From the NCBI GenBank assembly GCA_964437145.1, contig CAYTFW010000005.1, positions 16,410 through 80,409 of the forward strand: 64,000 nt of DNA, read 5' to 3'. The stretch's first letter is position 1. Each line of letters starts with the position of its first letter. The DNA is from JAFAZJ01 sp964437145 (GTDB taxonomy: Bacteria; Pseudomonadota; Alphaproteobacteria; Reyranellales; Reyranellaceae). Shown piece by piece: positions 46,956-54,678 of this stretch. Under the pieces are notes generated by a model, which saw nothing but the letters and a program-made list of their open reading frames with translations, was not told the origin of the DNA and did no database searches. A program made the position numbers and the translations under genes.

Positions 46956-47680
46956 ATGAGCCAACCGGTTGCCAATGGCCCTGTCCTGTCGCGGACGGCG
47001 TTCACCATGGCGTGGACGTTGGCGTCGCTCGTGCCCTGGATCATGACAACGCTGCTGTGGTGCGTCGGTTCCGCTGTCCCGATCGCCGACAATGCGGCCG
47101 AGATCTTTTACGGCGCGAACGCCGGCGAGGGTGGGGCCGAGCGTGCCTACCAAATCCTGTATGCGGCCGCGTTTTTCTCGGGCCATCTGCTGACCTTGCT
47201 CATCGAGGTGAGGCTGCTGCGCCAGTTTCGTGACGGCACGCGCTGGTGGCTGTACGCGGCGTTGGTTTGCGCTGCCACGATGATCGCCCTCGCGGTCATC
47301 TGGTACCTGATAGTCGGCAAGGCCTCCGTCCATAGCAGATGGACTTTCTGGATCGCCGGACGTCTGGCATGGACGGTGGCGTCCTGGTTCGTTGTTCGGG
47401 CTTGGGGATGGCATCACCGTAACTGGTTGCTGTTTAGTGCCGTCCTGCCATCACGGGTCCGGCACTTGTGTTCCTCGGCGGCGAAGCGAGGACATGGGCG
47501 AAGACGGCGCTCGATGACTTGAACGTCGAGGGCTATGTGATCGGCTTCATCGTCCCTGAAGTGGCCGGCGCACTCGCGGAGCGGGTGATTCCGGGCTTGG
47601 CCACGGCCTGGGTGCTCTGGCGCTACGTCGCGGTCCATCGTGCGCCCGCGACCATTGAGGCTCCTGCGCGCAGTACGTAG
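46956..47680 (+). pseudogene. Membrane protein gene with probable frameshift near 47447
   Basis: The 5' frame from ATG 46956 encodes about 163 residues of helical membrane protein (MSQPVANGPVLSRTAFTMAW...FVVRAWGWHHRNWLLFSAVL) and then turns into an Arg/Ser-rich tail stopping at 47522. The next frame continues sensibly from about 47447: ITGPALVFLGGEARTWAKT, then VEGYVIGFIVPEVAGALAE and GLATAWVLWRYV to a stop at 47680. One missing base (CTGCC for CTGGCC) would rejoin them into about 241 residues. Either a true inactivating mutation or an assembly error. Family not recognised. Confidence 0.6.
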
Positions 47681-47870
47681 CTTGGCCGACCACGTGGGAG
47701 CGGGCGAAGATGCGTGCATGACTAGAGTGATCAGCAACTAGCAGGGCGAACGCCATCGGGCTGGCGACCATCTTTTTCTCCCCCGGGGCACGATAACGTA
47801 CGAGGGATGGTCGGGGCGCCGGCTGCGTATACTGGGGCAACAACCAGTCTCCATGGGAGGGAGATCGGCT

Positions 47871-48095
47871 ATGGGGATGATCCGGATAAGTCATGGCCTG
47901 ATCGCGGTCGTGCTGAGCCTTGTGGTCATGGCCGCGCCAGCGGCTGCCCGCGACGACACCAAGCCCCCGCCCACGGCCCGGGACAACAAGGGCGTAGTGC
48001 AGAAAGGCCCGGCGATCGCGCCGAAGGCCCGCACCGAAAAGGGTCGGACGGAAACCGTCGACAACAACGAGACGATCACGATCCACCGCAAGTAA
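47871..48095 (+). CDS. Small secreted basic protein, 74 residues
   Basis: Start ATG 47871 with GGGAGGGAG just before; an ATG at 47853 would swallow that site. Sec signal peptide (MGMIRISHGLIAVVLSLVVMAAPAAA), then a Lys/Pro/Thr-rich unstructured mature part ending ETVDNNETITIHRK. No family recognised. It precedes lysK by 90 bp on the same strand. A TATACT-like -10 element occurs around 47828 in its upstream region. Confidence 0.6.
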   Translation: MGMIRISHGLIAVVLSLVVMAAPAAARDDTKPPPTARDNKGVVQKGPAIAPKARTEKGRTETVDNNETITIHRK

Positions 48096-48185
48096 GGCGG
48101 CCGCCGCCGTTGACGCTCTGGTGCGCGGCGCCTAGGTTGCCCGACCCGCATCTGGGCGGGTCGACATCGTGAAGACGGCGGAGAT

Positions 48186-49793
48186 ATGAGCGGCGAACGG
48201 GAGCTGGCGGGACAGGCGCGGGCGTGGCCTTTCGAGGAGGCGCGCAAGATCGTGGCGCGACTGGGTGGGCCGGAGCTGTCGAAAACCCCCGCCAAGGGCT
48301 ACGTGCTGCTCGAGACCGGCTACGGCCCCTCGGGCCTGCCGCATATCGGCACCTTCGGCGAGGTGGCGCGCACCACCATGGTGCGCAATGCGTTCCGACG
48401 GTTGTCGGATATCCCCACGAAGCTGTTCGCCTTCTCCGACGACATGGACGGCTTCCGCAAGGTGCCGGACAACGTGCCCAACCGCGAGATGCTGGCGGCC
48501 CATCTCGGCAAGCCGCTGACCGCGGTGCCCGATCCGTTCGGCACGCATGACAGCTTCGGCGCGCACAACAACGCGCGGCTGAAGGCGTTCCTCGATTCGT
48601 TCGGCTTCGAGTACGAGTTCCAGTCGGGCAGCGAGTGGTACAGATCGGGCCGCTTCGATCCCATGCTGCGCGCCATGCTCAACCACTACGACGAGATCCA
48701 GGCGGTGATGCTGCCCACCCTCGGCGAGGAGCGGCAGCAGAGCTATTCGATCTTCCTGCCGGTGTGCCGCAAGACCGGCCGCGTGCTGCAGGCGCCTGTC
48801 GTGAAGACAGACGCGGCCGCGGGCACCATCGTCTATCGCGACGAGGACGGTGCGCTGGTCGAGACGCCGGTGACCGGCGGCCATGTGAAGCTGCAGTGGA
48901 AGGCCGACTGGGCCGGCCGCTGGTTCGCGCTCAACGTCGATTACGAGATGTACGGCAAGGACCTGATCCCCTCGGCCGAGCTCAGCGCCAAGATCGTGCG
49001 CATCCTCGGCGGCACGCCGCCGGAGGGCTTCAACTACGAGCTCTTCCTCGACCACGAGGGCAAGAAGATCTCGAAGTCCAAGGGCAACGGGCTGTCGGTC
49101 GAGGAGTGGCTGGCCTACGCGCCGCCCGAATCGCTGGCGCTCTATATGCACCAGCAGCCCCGGCGGGCCAAGCGACTGTATTTCGACGTCATCCCGCGCG
49201 CGGTCGACGAGTATCTGTCGCTGGTCGAGAAGCTGCCCAGCGAGGAGCCGGCCAAGGCGCTGGAGAATCCCGCCTGGCATATCCACGACGGCAAGGCGCC
49301 GGACAATCGCGCCGCTGGCGTGAGCTTCGCCATGCTGCTGAACCTTGCCGGTGTGGCCAACACCGACGACAAGGATGTGCTGTGGCAGTACCTCCGGCGC
49401 TACGTGCCGGGGGCGACGCCCGAGAACGCGCCCTATCTCGACACGCTGCTCGCGCGCGCGGCGCGCTACTACGTCGACTTCGTGAAGGCCAACAAGAAGT
49501 TCCGCCTGCCCAACGAGCTGGAGCGCGCGGCGCTTGCCGATCTGCGCGACACGCTGAAGCGTCTGGGCGACGACACCAGCGCCGAGGATATCCAGAACGA
49601 GGTCTACGAGGCCGGCAAGCGCCACTTCCCCAAGGAGAAGCTGCGCGACTGGTTCGGCACGCTCTACCAGGTGCTGCTGGGCGCCGAGCAGGGCCCGCGC
49701 ATGGGTGCCTTCATCAAGCTCTACGGCCGCGACAACGTCGTGCGCCTGATCGAACGCGCGCTGGCCGGCGAGGACCTCGGCCAGGCGGCGTAG
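48186..49793 (+). CDS. lysK: Class I lysyl-tRNA synthetase
   Basis: 535 residues. Class I signatures: PHIG version of HIGH at 52-55 (GYGPSGLPHIGTFGE) and KISKS version of KMSKS at 294-298. Charges tRNA-Lys. Most bacteria use the unrelated class II LysRS; the class I form is typical of archaea, alphaproteobacteria and a few others, which supports the lineage call. The N-terminal EARKIVARL helix and the C-terminal helical anticodon domain are complete. Confidence 0.96.
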   Translation: MSGERELAGQARAWPFEEARKIVARLGGPELSKTPAKGYVLLETGYGPSGLPHIGTFGEVARTTMVRNAFRRLSDIPTKLFAFSDDMDGFRKVPDNVPNREMLAAHLGKPLTAVPDPFGTHDSFGAHNNARLKAFLDSFGFEYEFQSGSEWYRSGRFDPMLRAMLNHYDEIQAVMLPTLGEERQQSYSIFLPVCRKTGRVLQAPVVKTDAAAGTIVYRDEDGALVETPVTGGHVKLQWKADWAGRWFALNVDYEMYGKDLIPSAELSAKIVRILGGTPPEGFNYELFLDHEGKKISKSKGNGLSVEEWLAYAPPESLALYMHQQPRRAKRLYFDVIPRAVDEYLSLVEKLPSEEPAKALENPAWHIHDGKAPDNRAAGVSFAMLLNLAGVANTDDKDVLWQYLRRYVPGATPENAPYLDTLLARAARYYVDFVKANKKFRLPNELERAALADLRDTLKRLGDDTSAEDIQNEVYEAGKRHFPKEKLRDWFGTLYQVLLGAEQGPRMGAFIKLYGRDNVVRLIERALAGEDLGQAA

Positions 49794-49800
49794 CGACCCC

Positions 49801-49903
49801 CGTCGTCCTGAGCGCAGCGAAGGACCTCGCGGTGGTGCGATCAGCCGCGAGCGGTAGTGTTGTACGCGATACCGCAAGGTCCTTCGCTGCGCTCAGGACG
49901 ACT
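49801..49903. repeat. CGTCCTGAGCGCAGCGAAGG long inverted repeat
   Basis: Arms GTCGTCCTGAGCGCAGCG.. (from 49802) and ..CGCTGCGCTCAGGACGAC (to 49903) pair over about 30 bp with one interruption (ACCTCGCGGT against ACCGCAAGGT), around a loop of about 38 nt. It starts 8 bp after the lysK stop. Related in layout but not identical to the CTGTCATCCCGAGCG family. Confidence 0.85.
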
Positions 49904-50063
49904 ATCGTGAATGGCCTCAAGTCCTTCGGCCGCATCCCGGCCTTGCGGTCGGAGACGGCTTTGACGTCTTCCACCGTCTGACGGGACGGGTGTAGCCTGT
50001 CGCCGCGGCGCGCCCAGTCGGACAGCAAGTCCGCGACGTGGCGCGGGCCGTGGAGGAAGCGCC

Positions 50064-51041
50064 ATGAGATTTTCCCGCCGCGCGTTCGCGCATCTGGCCG
50101 CGGGCGCGGCCGCGTTGCCGGCCCTGTCCGGCGTCGCGCAAGCGCAGGCCTATCCGTCGCGCACGGCGCGCATCGTCGTCGGCTTTCCCGCCGGCGGGGC
50201 GACCGACATCATGGCGCGCCTGATGAGCGAGTTTCTGACCCAACGGCTGGGCCAGCAGTTCATCGTCGAGAACAAGCCCGGCGCCAGCGGCAACATCGGC
50301 ACCGAGGTGGTCGCCAAGGCGCCGGCGGACGGCTACACGCTGCTGCAGGTCGTCACGCCGCACGCGATCAATCCCGCGCTGTTCACCAATCTCAGCTTCG
50401 ACTTCGTCCGCGACATCGCGCCGGTGATCTACCTCGCGCGGCTGGCCTATGTCGTCGTGGTGCACCCGTCGGTGCCGGCCACGACGCTGCCCGAGCTGAT
50501 CGCCTACGCCAAGGCCAACCCGGGAAAGATCAATTACGGCTCGGCCGGCGCCGGCACGCCGCAGAACATCACGGTCGAGCTGTTCAAGATGATGTCCGGG
50601 GTGAATCTGGTGCATGTGCCGTATCGCGGCGGCGCGCCCGCGGTCGTCGATCTGCTCGCCGGCCAGGTGCAGTTGATCTTCGCGCCGGTGTCGGAAGCCA
50701 TCCAGCACATCCAGGCCGGCAAGCTGCGCGCGCTCGCGGTGACGCCCGCCGCCCGGTTGGACGTGTTTCCCGACCTGCCGACGGTGGGAAGTTTCCTGCC
50801 GGGCTACGAGGCCAGCGGCTTCGCCGGCATCGGCGTGCCCAAAGGCACCCCGACCGCGATCATCGAGCTGCTCAACAAGGAGCTCAACGCCGCCCTCGCC
50901 GACTCCAAGATCAGGGGCCGGATCATCGAGCTGGGCGGCACGCCGGTGGGCGGCACATCGCAGGAATTCGCGACGATCGTCTCGGAGGCCACCGAGAAGT
51001 GGGCGAGGGTGATCAAGTCCGCGAACATCAAGGTCGAATAG
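50064..51041 (+). CDS. Bug/TctC-family periplasmic solute-binding protein
   Basis: 325 residues. Signal peptide with Tat-like RRAFAHLAAGAAALPAL (Arg pair, low hydrophobicity) and cleavage near AQA. Mature protein: YPSRTARIVVGFPAGGATDIMARLM, IVENKPGASGNIGTEVVAKAPADGYTL and VPYRGGAPAVVDLLAGQVQLIF, all hallmarks of the Bug family. Binds a carboxylate ligand in the periplasm; normally works with TctAB, not found here, so an orphan receptor. Followed 22 bp later by the TauD-like dioxygenase, perhaps co-transcribed. Confidence 0.9.
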   Translation: MRFSRRAFAHLAAGAAALPALSGVAQAQAYPSRTARIVVGFPAGGATDIMARLMSEFLTQRLGQQFIVENKPGASGNIGTEVVAKAPADGYTLLQVVTPHAINPALFTNLSFDFVRDIAPVIYLARLAYVVVVHPSVPATTLPELIAYAKANPGKINYGSAGAGTPQNITVELFKMMSGVNLVHVPYRGGAPAVVDLLAGQVQLIFAPVSEAIQHIQAGKLRALAVTPAARLDVFPDLPTVGSFLPGYEASGFAGIGVPKGTPTAIIELLNKELNAALADSKIRGRIIELGGTPVGGTSQEFATIVSEATEKWARVIKSANIKVE

Positions 51042-51063
51042 CCGATCCGAGGGAGGACTTCGC

Positions 51064-51930
51064 ATGGCACGCGCTCTCGACTTCGAACCGCTCCAAGGCG
51101 TCACCTTCGGCGCCGTGGTGCGCGGACCCAGGGTCACGGATCTCGACGAGGCGGAGTTCGGCACGCTCTACAAGGCGTGGCTGCAATACGCCCTGCTGAT
51201 CTTCCCCGGCCAGTTCCTCAAGCGCGACGAGCAGATCGCCTTCGCTAAGCGTTTCGGACCGCTGGAGTTCGAGATGGCGGCGATCAGCAATGTGAAGGCC
51301 GATGGCTCCTTGCGCGTCGAGCAGGACAACGACGACGTGATCAAGGTGCTGAAGGGCAACATGGGCTGGCACTGCGACAGCACCTACATGCCGCTGCAGG
51401 CCAAGGGCGCGGTGTTCAGCGCCGAGGAAGTGCCGACTATCGGCGGCCACACCGGCTTCGCCGATCTGCGCGCCGGCTACGACGCGCTCGACGACGCGAC
51501 CAAGGCGAAGCTCGAGGGGCTCTCGGCCTTCCACTCGCTGTACTACAGCCAGGGCAAGCTCGGTCATAAGCCCAAGAAGAACGCCGATGGCGAGTACAGC
51601 GGCTACGGTTTCCATGACGGCCCGGTGCCGCGCCGCGCGCTGGTCAAGACGCATCCCGAGACCGGCCGCAAGGGACTGCTGATCGGCCGCCACGCGCACA
51701 ACATCCCGGGCATGGACGCGGACGAGTCCGAACGCTTCCTGCAGGCGCTGGTCGACCACACCTGCCAGAAGCCGCGCATCTACCACCACGACTGGCGGCC
51801 AGGCGACGCGGTGGTGTGGGACAATCGCTGCCTGATGCACCAGGCGACACCCTGGGACATGACCCAGCGCCGCATCATGTGGCACAGCCGCATCGCCGGC
51901 GATCCGGTGAGCGAGGCGGGGTTAGCCTAG
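51064..51930 (+). CDS. TauD/TfdA-family Fe(II)/2-oxoglutarate dioxygenase
   Basis: 288 residues, GGGAGGA ribosome-binding site. Facial triad visible: WHCDST (His-x-Asp) near residue 101 and the distal His in WDNRCLMHQATPWD, with the Arg for 2-oxoglutarate in the following QRRIMWHSRI. Family members hydroxylate taurine, 2,4-D, alkyl sulfates or similar to release the anion. Linked to an orphan carboxylate-binding protein upstream, suggesting an organic acid or sulfonate substrate, which is inference. Confidence 0.9.
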   Translation: MARALDFEPLQGVTFGAVVRGPRVTDLDEAEFGTLYKAWLQYALLIFPGQFLKRDEQIAFAKRFGPLEFEMAAISNVKADGSLRVEQDNDDVIKVLKGNMGWHCDSTYMPLQAKGAVFSAEEVPTIGGHTGFADLRAGYDALDDATKAKLEGLSAFHSLYYSQGKLGHKPKKNADGEYSGYGFHDGPVPRRALVKTHPETGRKGLLIGRHAHNIPGMDADESERFLQALVDHTCQKPRIYHHDWRPGDAVVWDNRCLMHQATPWDMTQRRIMWHSRIAGDPVSEAGLA

Positions 51931-51969
51931 CTGGGGCCGCCGGCGTCCCGTCGGCACCACAAGAAAATC

Positions 51970-52083
51970 ACCACAGAGGCACAGAGACACAGAGGAAGAC
52001 AAAGACGAGAAGGCCAAAGCTGCGCGCTGCGCGCGCGTTTTGCCCTCTCTTGGTTTTCCTCTGTGTCTCTGTGTCTCTGTGGT
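51970..52083. repeat. ACCACAGAG-type inverted repeat
   Basis: ACCACAGAGGCACAGAGACA.. (from 51970) and ..TGTCTCTGTGTCTCTGTGGT (to 52083) pair over about 26 bp with one mismatch; the centre is a GC-alternating GCTGCGCGCTGCGCGCGC stretch. The purine/pyrimidine-periodic word ACAGAGACACAGAG recurs in many unrelated bacterial genomes as an intergenic repeat; origin unclear. A 'CCGCCGGCGTCCC' block resembling the 5246 repeat precedes it at about 51936. Confidence 0.85.
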
Positions 52084-52183
52084 TGGCCTCATGATGCCGG
52101 CAAGACGTGCGACGCCCGCCCCTCGTGAGGCGGGCGTCGCGTCGTCACTGAGCCCGGGGGAAGGGGCGCCGGCGACGACTAGA

Positions 52184-52759
52184 CTACTTCTTCGGCAGCA
52201 CCACCGTGTCGATGACGTGGATCACGCCGTTGGACTGCTGAACGTCGGCGATGGTGACGCTGGCCACGCCGCCATTCTCGTCGGTCAGCGTGATCTTGCC
52301 GGCCATCGGCATCTTCGCCGTCAGCGTGCAGCCGCCCACGGTCTTGACCTCGGCGCTGCCCTTGCCGTCGGTGATCATCTTGGCGACCGCCGCCGACATC
52401 GCCTTGGCGGAGACGACATGGCAGGTCAGAATCTTCGACAGCGTCGCCTTGTTCTCGGGCTTCACGAGGTTCTCGACCGTGCCCGCCGGCAGCTTGGCGA
52501 ACGCCGCGTTGGTCGGCGCGAAGACGGTGAATGGCCCCGCGCCCTGCAGGGTCTCGACCAGGCCGGCGGCCTTGATGGCGGTGACCAGCGTGGTGTGATC
52601 CTTCGAGGCGGACGCGTTCTCGACGATGTTCTTGTTGGCCATCATCGGCGCGCCACCGACCATTGGATTCGCCGTCGCCGACTGGGCGAACGCGATCGGC
52701 GCGGCAGCGGTGAAGGACAAGGCGGTCAGCGCAGCGAGGACGGCCATGCGGTTGGTCAT
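52184..52759 (-). CDS. Secreted fasciclin-domain protein
   Basis: 191 residues. Signal peptide MTNRMAVLAALTALSFTAAAPIAFAQ; single FAS1 domain from about residue 50: LVTAIKAAGLVETLQGAGPFTVFAPTNAAF (in parts), the H1 and YH-like region replaced by LTCHVVSAKAMSAAV, and the C-terminal VTIADVQQSNGVIHVIDTVVLP. FAS1 domains mediate adhesion or lipid binding outside the membrane. Stands alone. Confidence 0.93.
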   Translation of the reverse strand: MTNRMAVLAALTALSFTAAAPIAFAQSATANPMVGGAPMMANKNIVENASASKDHTTLVTAIKAAGLVETLQGAGPFTVFAPTNAAFAKLPAGTVENLVKPENKATLSKILTCHVVSAKAMSAAVAKMITDGKGSAEVKTVGGCTLTAKMPMAGKITLTDENGGVASVTIADVQQSNGVIHVIDTVVLPKK

Positions 52760-53223
52760 CTGGAATCTCCAATATCTCTGTGTGCGACGCTCGCGTCCGT
52801 AGTCAGGATCGTCGGCGTTAACGTTGATACGGGAGCGGCGCCGTTTCGGATCATCGCCTCGCTTGTATTGCGATTGCGGCCCACGTGCTCAGCGTCATTC
52901 GGTTGTGTCAAAAGCACGGCGAAAGAAAGGCGCATGCCACTGAAGATTTGCGCGCTGTCGAGCCAGGCGTCCGCCGGACGCAAGAGGACTGCGAGACGCA
53001 GTTGGGCGCGAGAGAGCTCAACTCGGATTCGCAGTGCGAAGCGATTCCAAACCTCGCGACAAAGGATGAGAGCTCGGATTCGTAAACTTGGAGCGACGAG
53101 CCCGAAATCGGCGTCTCTCTGTCATCCCGAGCGTAGCGAGGGATCTAGGCGGCTTTTCTGGATCCCTCGCTGCGCTCGGGATGACAGGTGCGTTTGATCA
53201 ATCGCGCGCCGCTCCAGGCGCGG
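52760..53223. other. Gene-free region upstream of fasciclin gene
   Basis: 464 bp between the fasciclin start and the nitrile hydratase beta stop. The part 53091-53208 is an extended palindromic repeat. The part 52760-53090 shows only short reading frames with unconvincing composition and two near-repeats of CTCGGATTCG; it may be decayed sequence. The promoter of the fasciclin gene must lie within 52760-52860 but no clear hexamers stand out. Confidence 0.5.
53091..53208. repeat. CTGTCATCCCGAGCG palindrome, extended copy 6
   Basis: Core palindrome 53119-53187. Left flank GAGCGACGAGCCCGAAATCGGC and right flank GTGCGTTTGATCAATCGCGCG match copy 4 in the same orientation and copy 3 in the opposite one. 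It ends 16 bp before the nitrile hydratase beta stop. Confidence 0.92.
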
Positions 53224-53841
53224 TCAGGCGACTGCCTCGAGATAACTCTGGAAGACGGCGACGTGGATGACGGCCGCCTCGGCCCCGCCGGGCCACAGAT
53301 CTTCGCTGCGGAACCGCACGTCGTAGGTCGGCTCGTCGGCCGCTTCGAGGCCGTGAGCATGGGCGTCGGGGAAAGGCGTGAGCGGTCCCTCGTACATGAC
53401 GACGCCGGTCTTGCCACGGATATAGCCGGGCAGGCGAATATGGCCGGGGACGAAATCGTTTCGAACGCGCACCCGCTCGCCACGCTGGAAGGACTTACGG
53501 TCGGGCGCATTGGTCCTCCCCAAGGCACTCGGATGCGACAGCGCAAACCCGCCGCCGGCAATCGCTTCCAGCTCGGCTTTGGTCGTCACGCCCTTTTCGA
53601 CGAGGAGCGTCGCGATGGCCGTGATCACCCGTTCATAGTAGCTGGCGCTCACCGAATGGCGCGGGTCCATGCGTTCGACGGCATGGCGGTACTCATCGAT
53701 GTTGTACACGCCAAGCTGCCCTGCCATGGATCGCAGCGCATAGGCACGCTTCTCCCACGGCGCCTGGAACGGCGACGCCTTCGGGGCGAACGCGACCTTG
53801 CCAAAGCCCTGGCGCCCGCCCAGGTCATGCATGCCGTCCAT
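53224..53841 (-). CDS. nthB: Nitrile hydratase beta subunit
   Basis: 205 residues from ATG 53841. Standard opening MDGMHDLGGRQGFGKV, then the helical middle (LRSMAGQLGVYNIDEYRHAVERM in parts) and the C-terminal SH3-like barrel with GHIRLPGYIRGKTGVV and YDVRFRSEDLWPGG. Pairs with the alpha subunit to hydrate nitriles to amides. Located 2 bp downstream of nthA, certain co-translation. Slightly short for the family. No separate activator (P14K/P47K type) gene is present in the window. Confidence 0.93.
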   Translation of the reverse strand: MDGMHDLGGRQGFGKVAFAPKASPFQAPWEKRAYALRSMAGQLGVYNIDEYRHAVERMDPRHSVSASYYERVITAIATLLVEKGVTTKAELEAIAGGGFALSHPSALGRTNAPDRKSFQRGERVRVRNDFVPGHIRLPGYIRGKTGVVMYEGPLTPFPDAHAHGLEAADEPTYDVRFRSEDLWPGGAEAAVIHVAVFQSYLEAVA

Positions 53842-53843
53842 CG

Positions 53844-54446
53844 TCAGCCTCCTGCCACAGACGGTCGCGCGACTCCGATCAGGGAATCGCGTGTGACGAT
53901 CGAGGCCAGCTTGTCCTCCGGCCAGCCGATCGTTTCGGGCGGCTGCATGGGCAGCACCATGAAGCGCGTGTCCGCGGTGGTGTCCCAGACGCGGATTTCC
54001 GTATCGGGCGCCACGGGGCAGCCCATTTCCTCGAGCACGGTGCGCGCCTCGCGGACGACCCGCGCCCGGTACTCCAGATCCTCGTACCAGTTCGGCGGCG
54101 GGCCGATCAGGGTCGTCGCGGTGCAGGAACACAGCGTGCAGACGATGACATTGTGGACCGTCGGCGTGTTTTCGAGCACGTAAACCTGGCGCTGAATCGC
54201 CGGCAGGCCGATGCCGAATTCGGCGATCGCCGCCTTGCCGTCGGCTAGCAGGCGCTGGCGAAAGGCGGGGTCGGTCCAGGCGCGCGCGACGACCTTCGCG
54301 CCATTCTCGGCCAACAGATTTTCGTCCTGCCACTCCATCGTGTGGTCGACCGACAGGCCTTTGTCGTGCGCACGCACCTCCAGCACCCGTTCAACGGCCG
54401 CGAGTCGCCGCTCCATGGGAGCGTTGGGCGCTTGTTGAGAAGCCAT
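53844..54446 (-). CDS. nthA: Nitrile hydratase alpha subunit, cobalt type
   Basis: 200 residues from ATG 54446, with AAGGAG upstream. Metal-binding claw VCTLCSC: Cys103, Cys106 and Cys108 with Ser107; the Thr-Leu version marks the cobalt class. In most characterised enzymes the claw is followed by a PWP-like turn; here it is ATT (CSCTATTLIGPPPNWY). The later EYRARVVREARTVLEEMG and IRVWDTTADTRFMVLP are family-typical. Hydrates R-CN to R-CONH2 in the cytosol. Thiocyanate hydrolase gamma is a relative but the DMEW-type N-terminus and the beta gene context favour nitrile hydratase. The cobalt source or chaperone is not encoded nearby. Confidence 0.92.
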   Translation of the reverse strand: MASQQAPNAPMERRLAAVERVLEVRAHDKGLSVDHTMEWQDENLLAENGAKVVARAWTDPAFRQRLLADGKAAIAEFGIGLPAIQRQVYVLENTPTVHNVIVCTLCSCTATTLIGPPPNWYEDLEYRARVVREARTVLEEMGCPVAPDTEIRVWDTTADTRFMVLPMQPPETIGWPEDKLASIVTRDSLIGVARPSVAGG

Positions 54447-54618
54447 GGCGGATTCTCCTTCAGATTTTGATGGTGGAAAGCGTTGCGGCGACTTCACACC
54501 AACCGCGGGGCTGACGCAAGGGATCGTGTCCCGAGCCGTGGTGTGGCTGACGAATAGTCAGTACGGCGTTCCGAGCCCGAGCTGGCGCGATCAAGCGGCC
54601 ACGGCGGATCGGAGGGCC

Positions 54619-54647
54619 TTGCATAAACATTCCTAGGAATATATATA
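54619..54647 (+). promoter_or_regulatory. Promoter of nitroreductase-marR operon
   Basis: TTGCAT (54619-54624), exactly 17 bp, TATATA (54642-54647). The distance to the ATG at 54679 leaves a leader of about 25 nt. The surrounding 50 bp are AT-rich against a GC-rich background. Confidence 0.7.
54629..54640. promoter_or_regulatory. Operator candidate in promoter spacer (MarR site)
   Basis: ATTCCTAGGAAT is a perfect 12-bp palindrome lying wholly between the -35 and -10 elements of the promoter, where a bound dimer would block RNA polymerase. A related GGAAT...GAATTCC pairing extends downstream to 54655. The MarR-family gene two positions down the same operon is the natural candidate for the binding protein. 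Confidence 0.6.
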
Positions 54648-54678
54648 TGAATTCCAAGGCATGTTTATGGAGGCGAAG

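Noticed and set aside
49907..50028. Minus-strand frame before the Bug-protein gene (MLSDWARRGDRLHPSRQTV...)
   Set aside because: Composition looks partly coding and might be a gene fragment cut by the repeat at 49801-49903, but it is only about 40 codons and I recognise no family.
52756..53085. Short frames on both strands in the fasciclin upstream region
   Set aside because: No ribosome-binding sites, no recognisable motifs, mixed composition.
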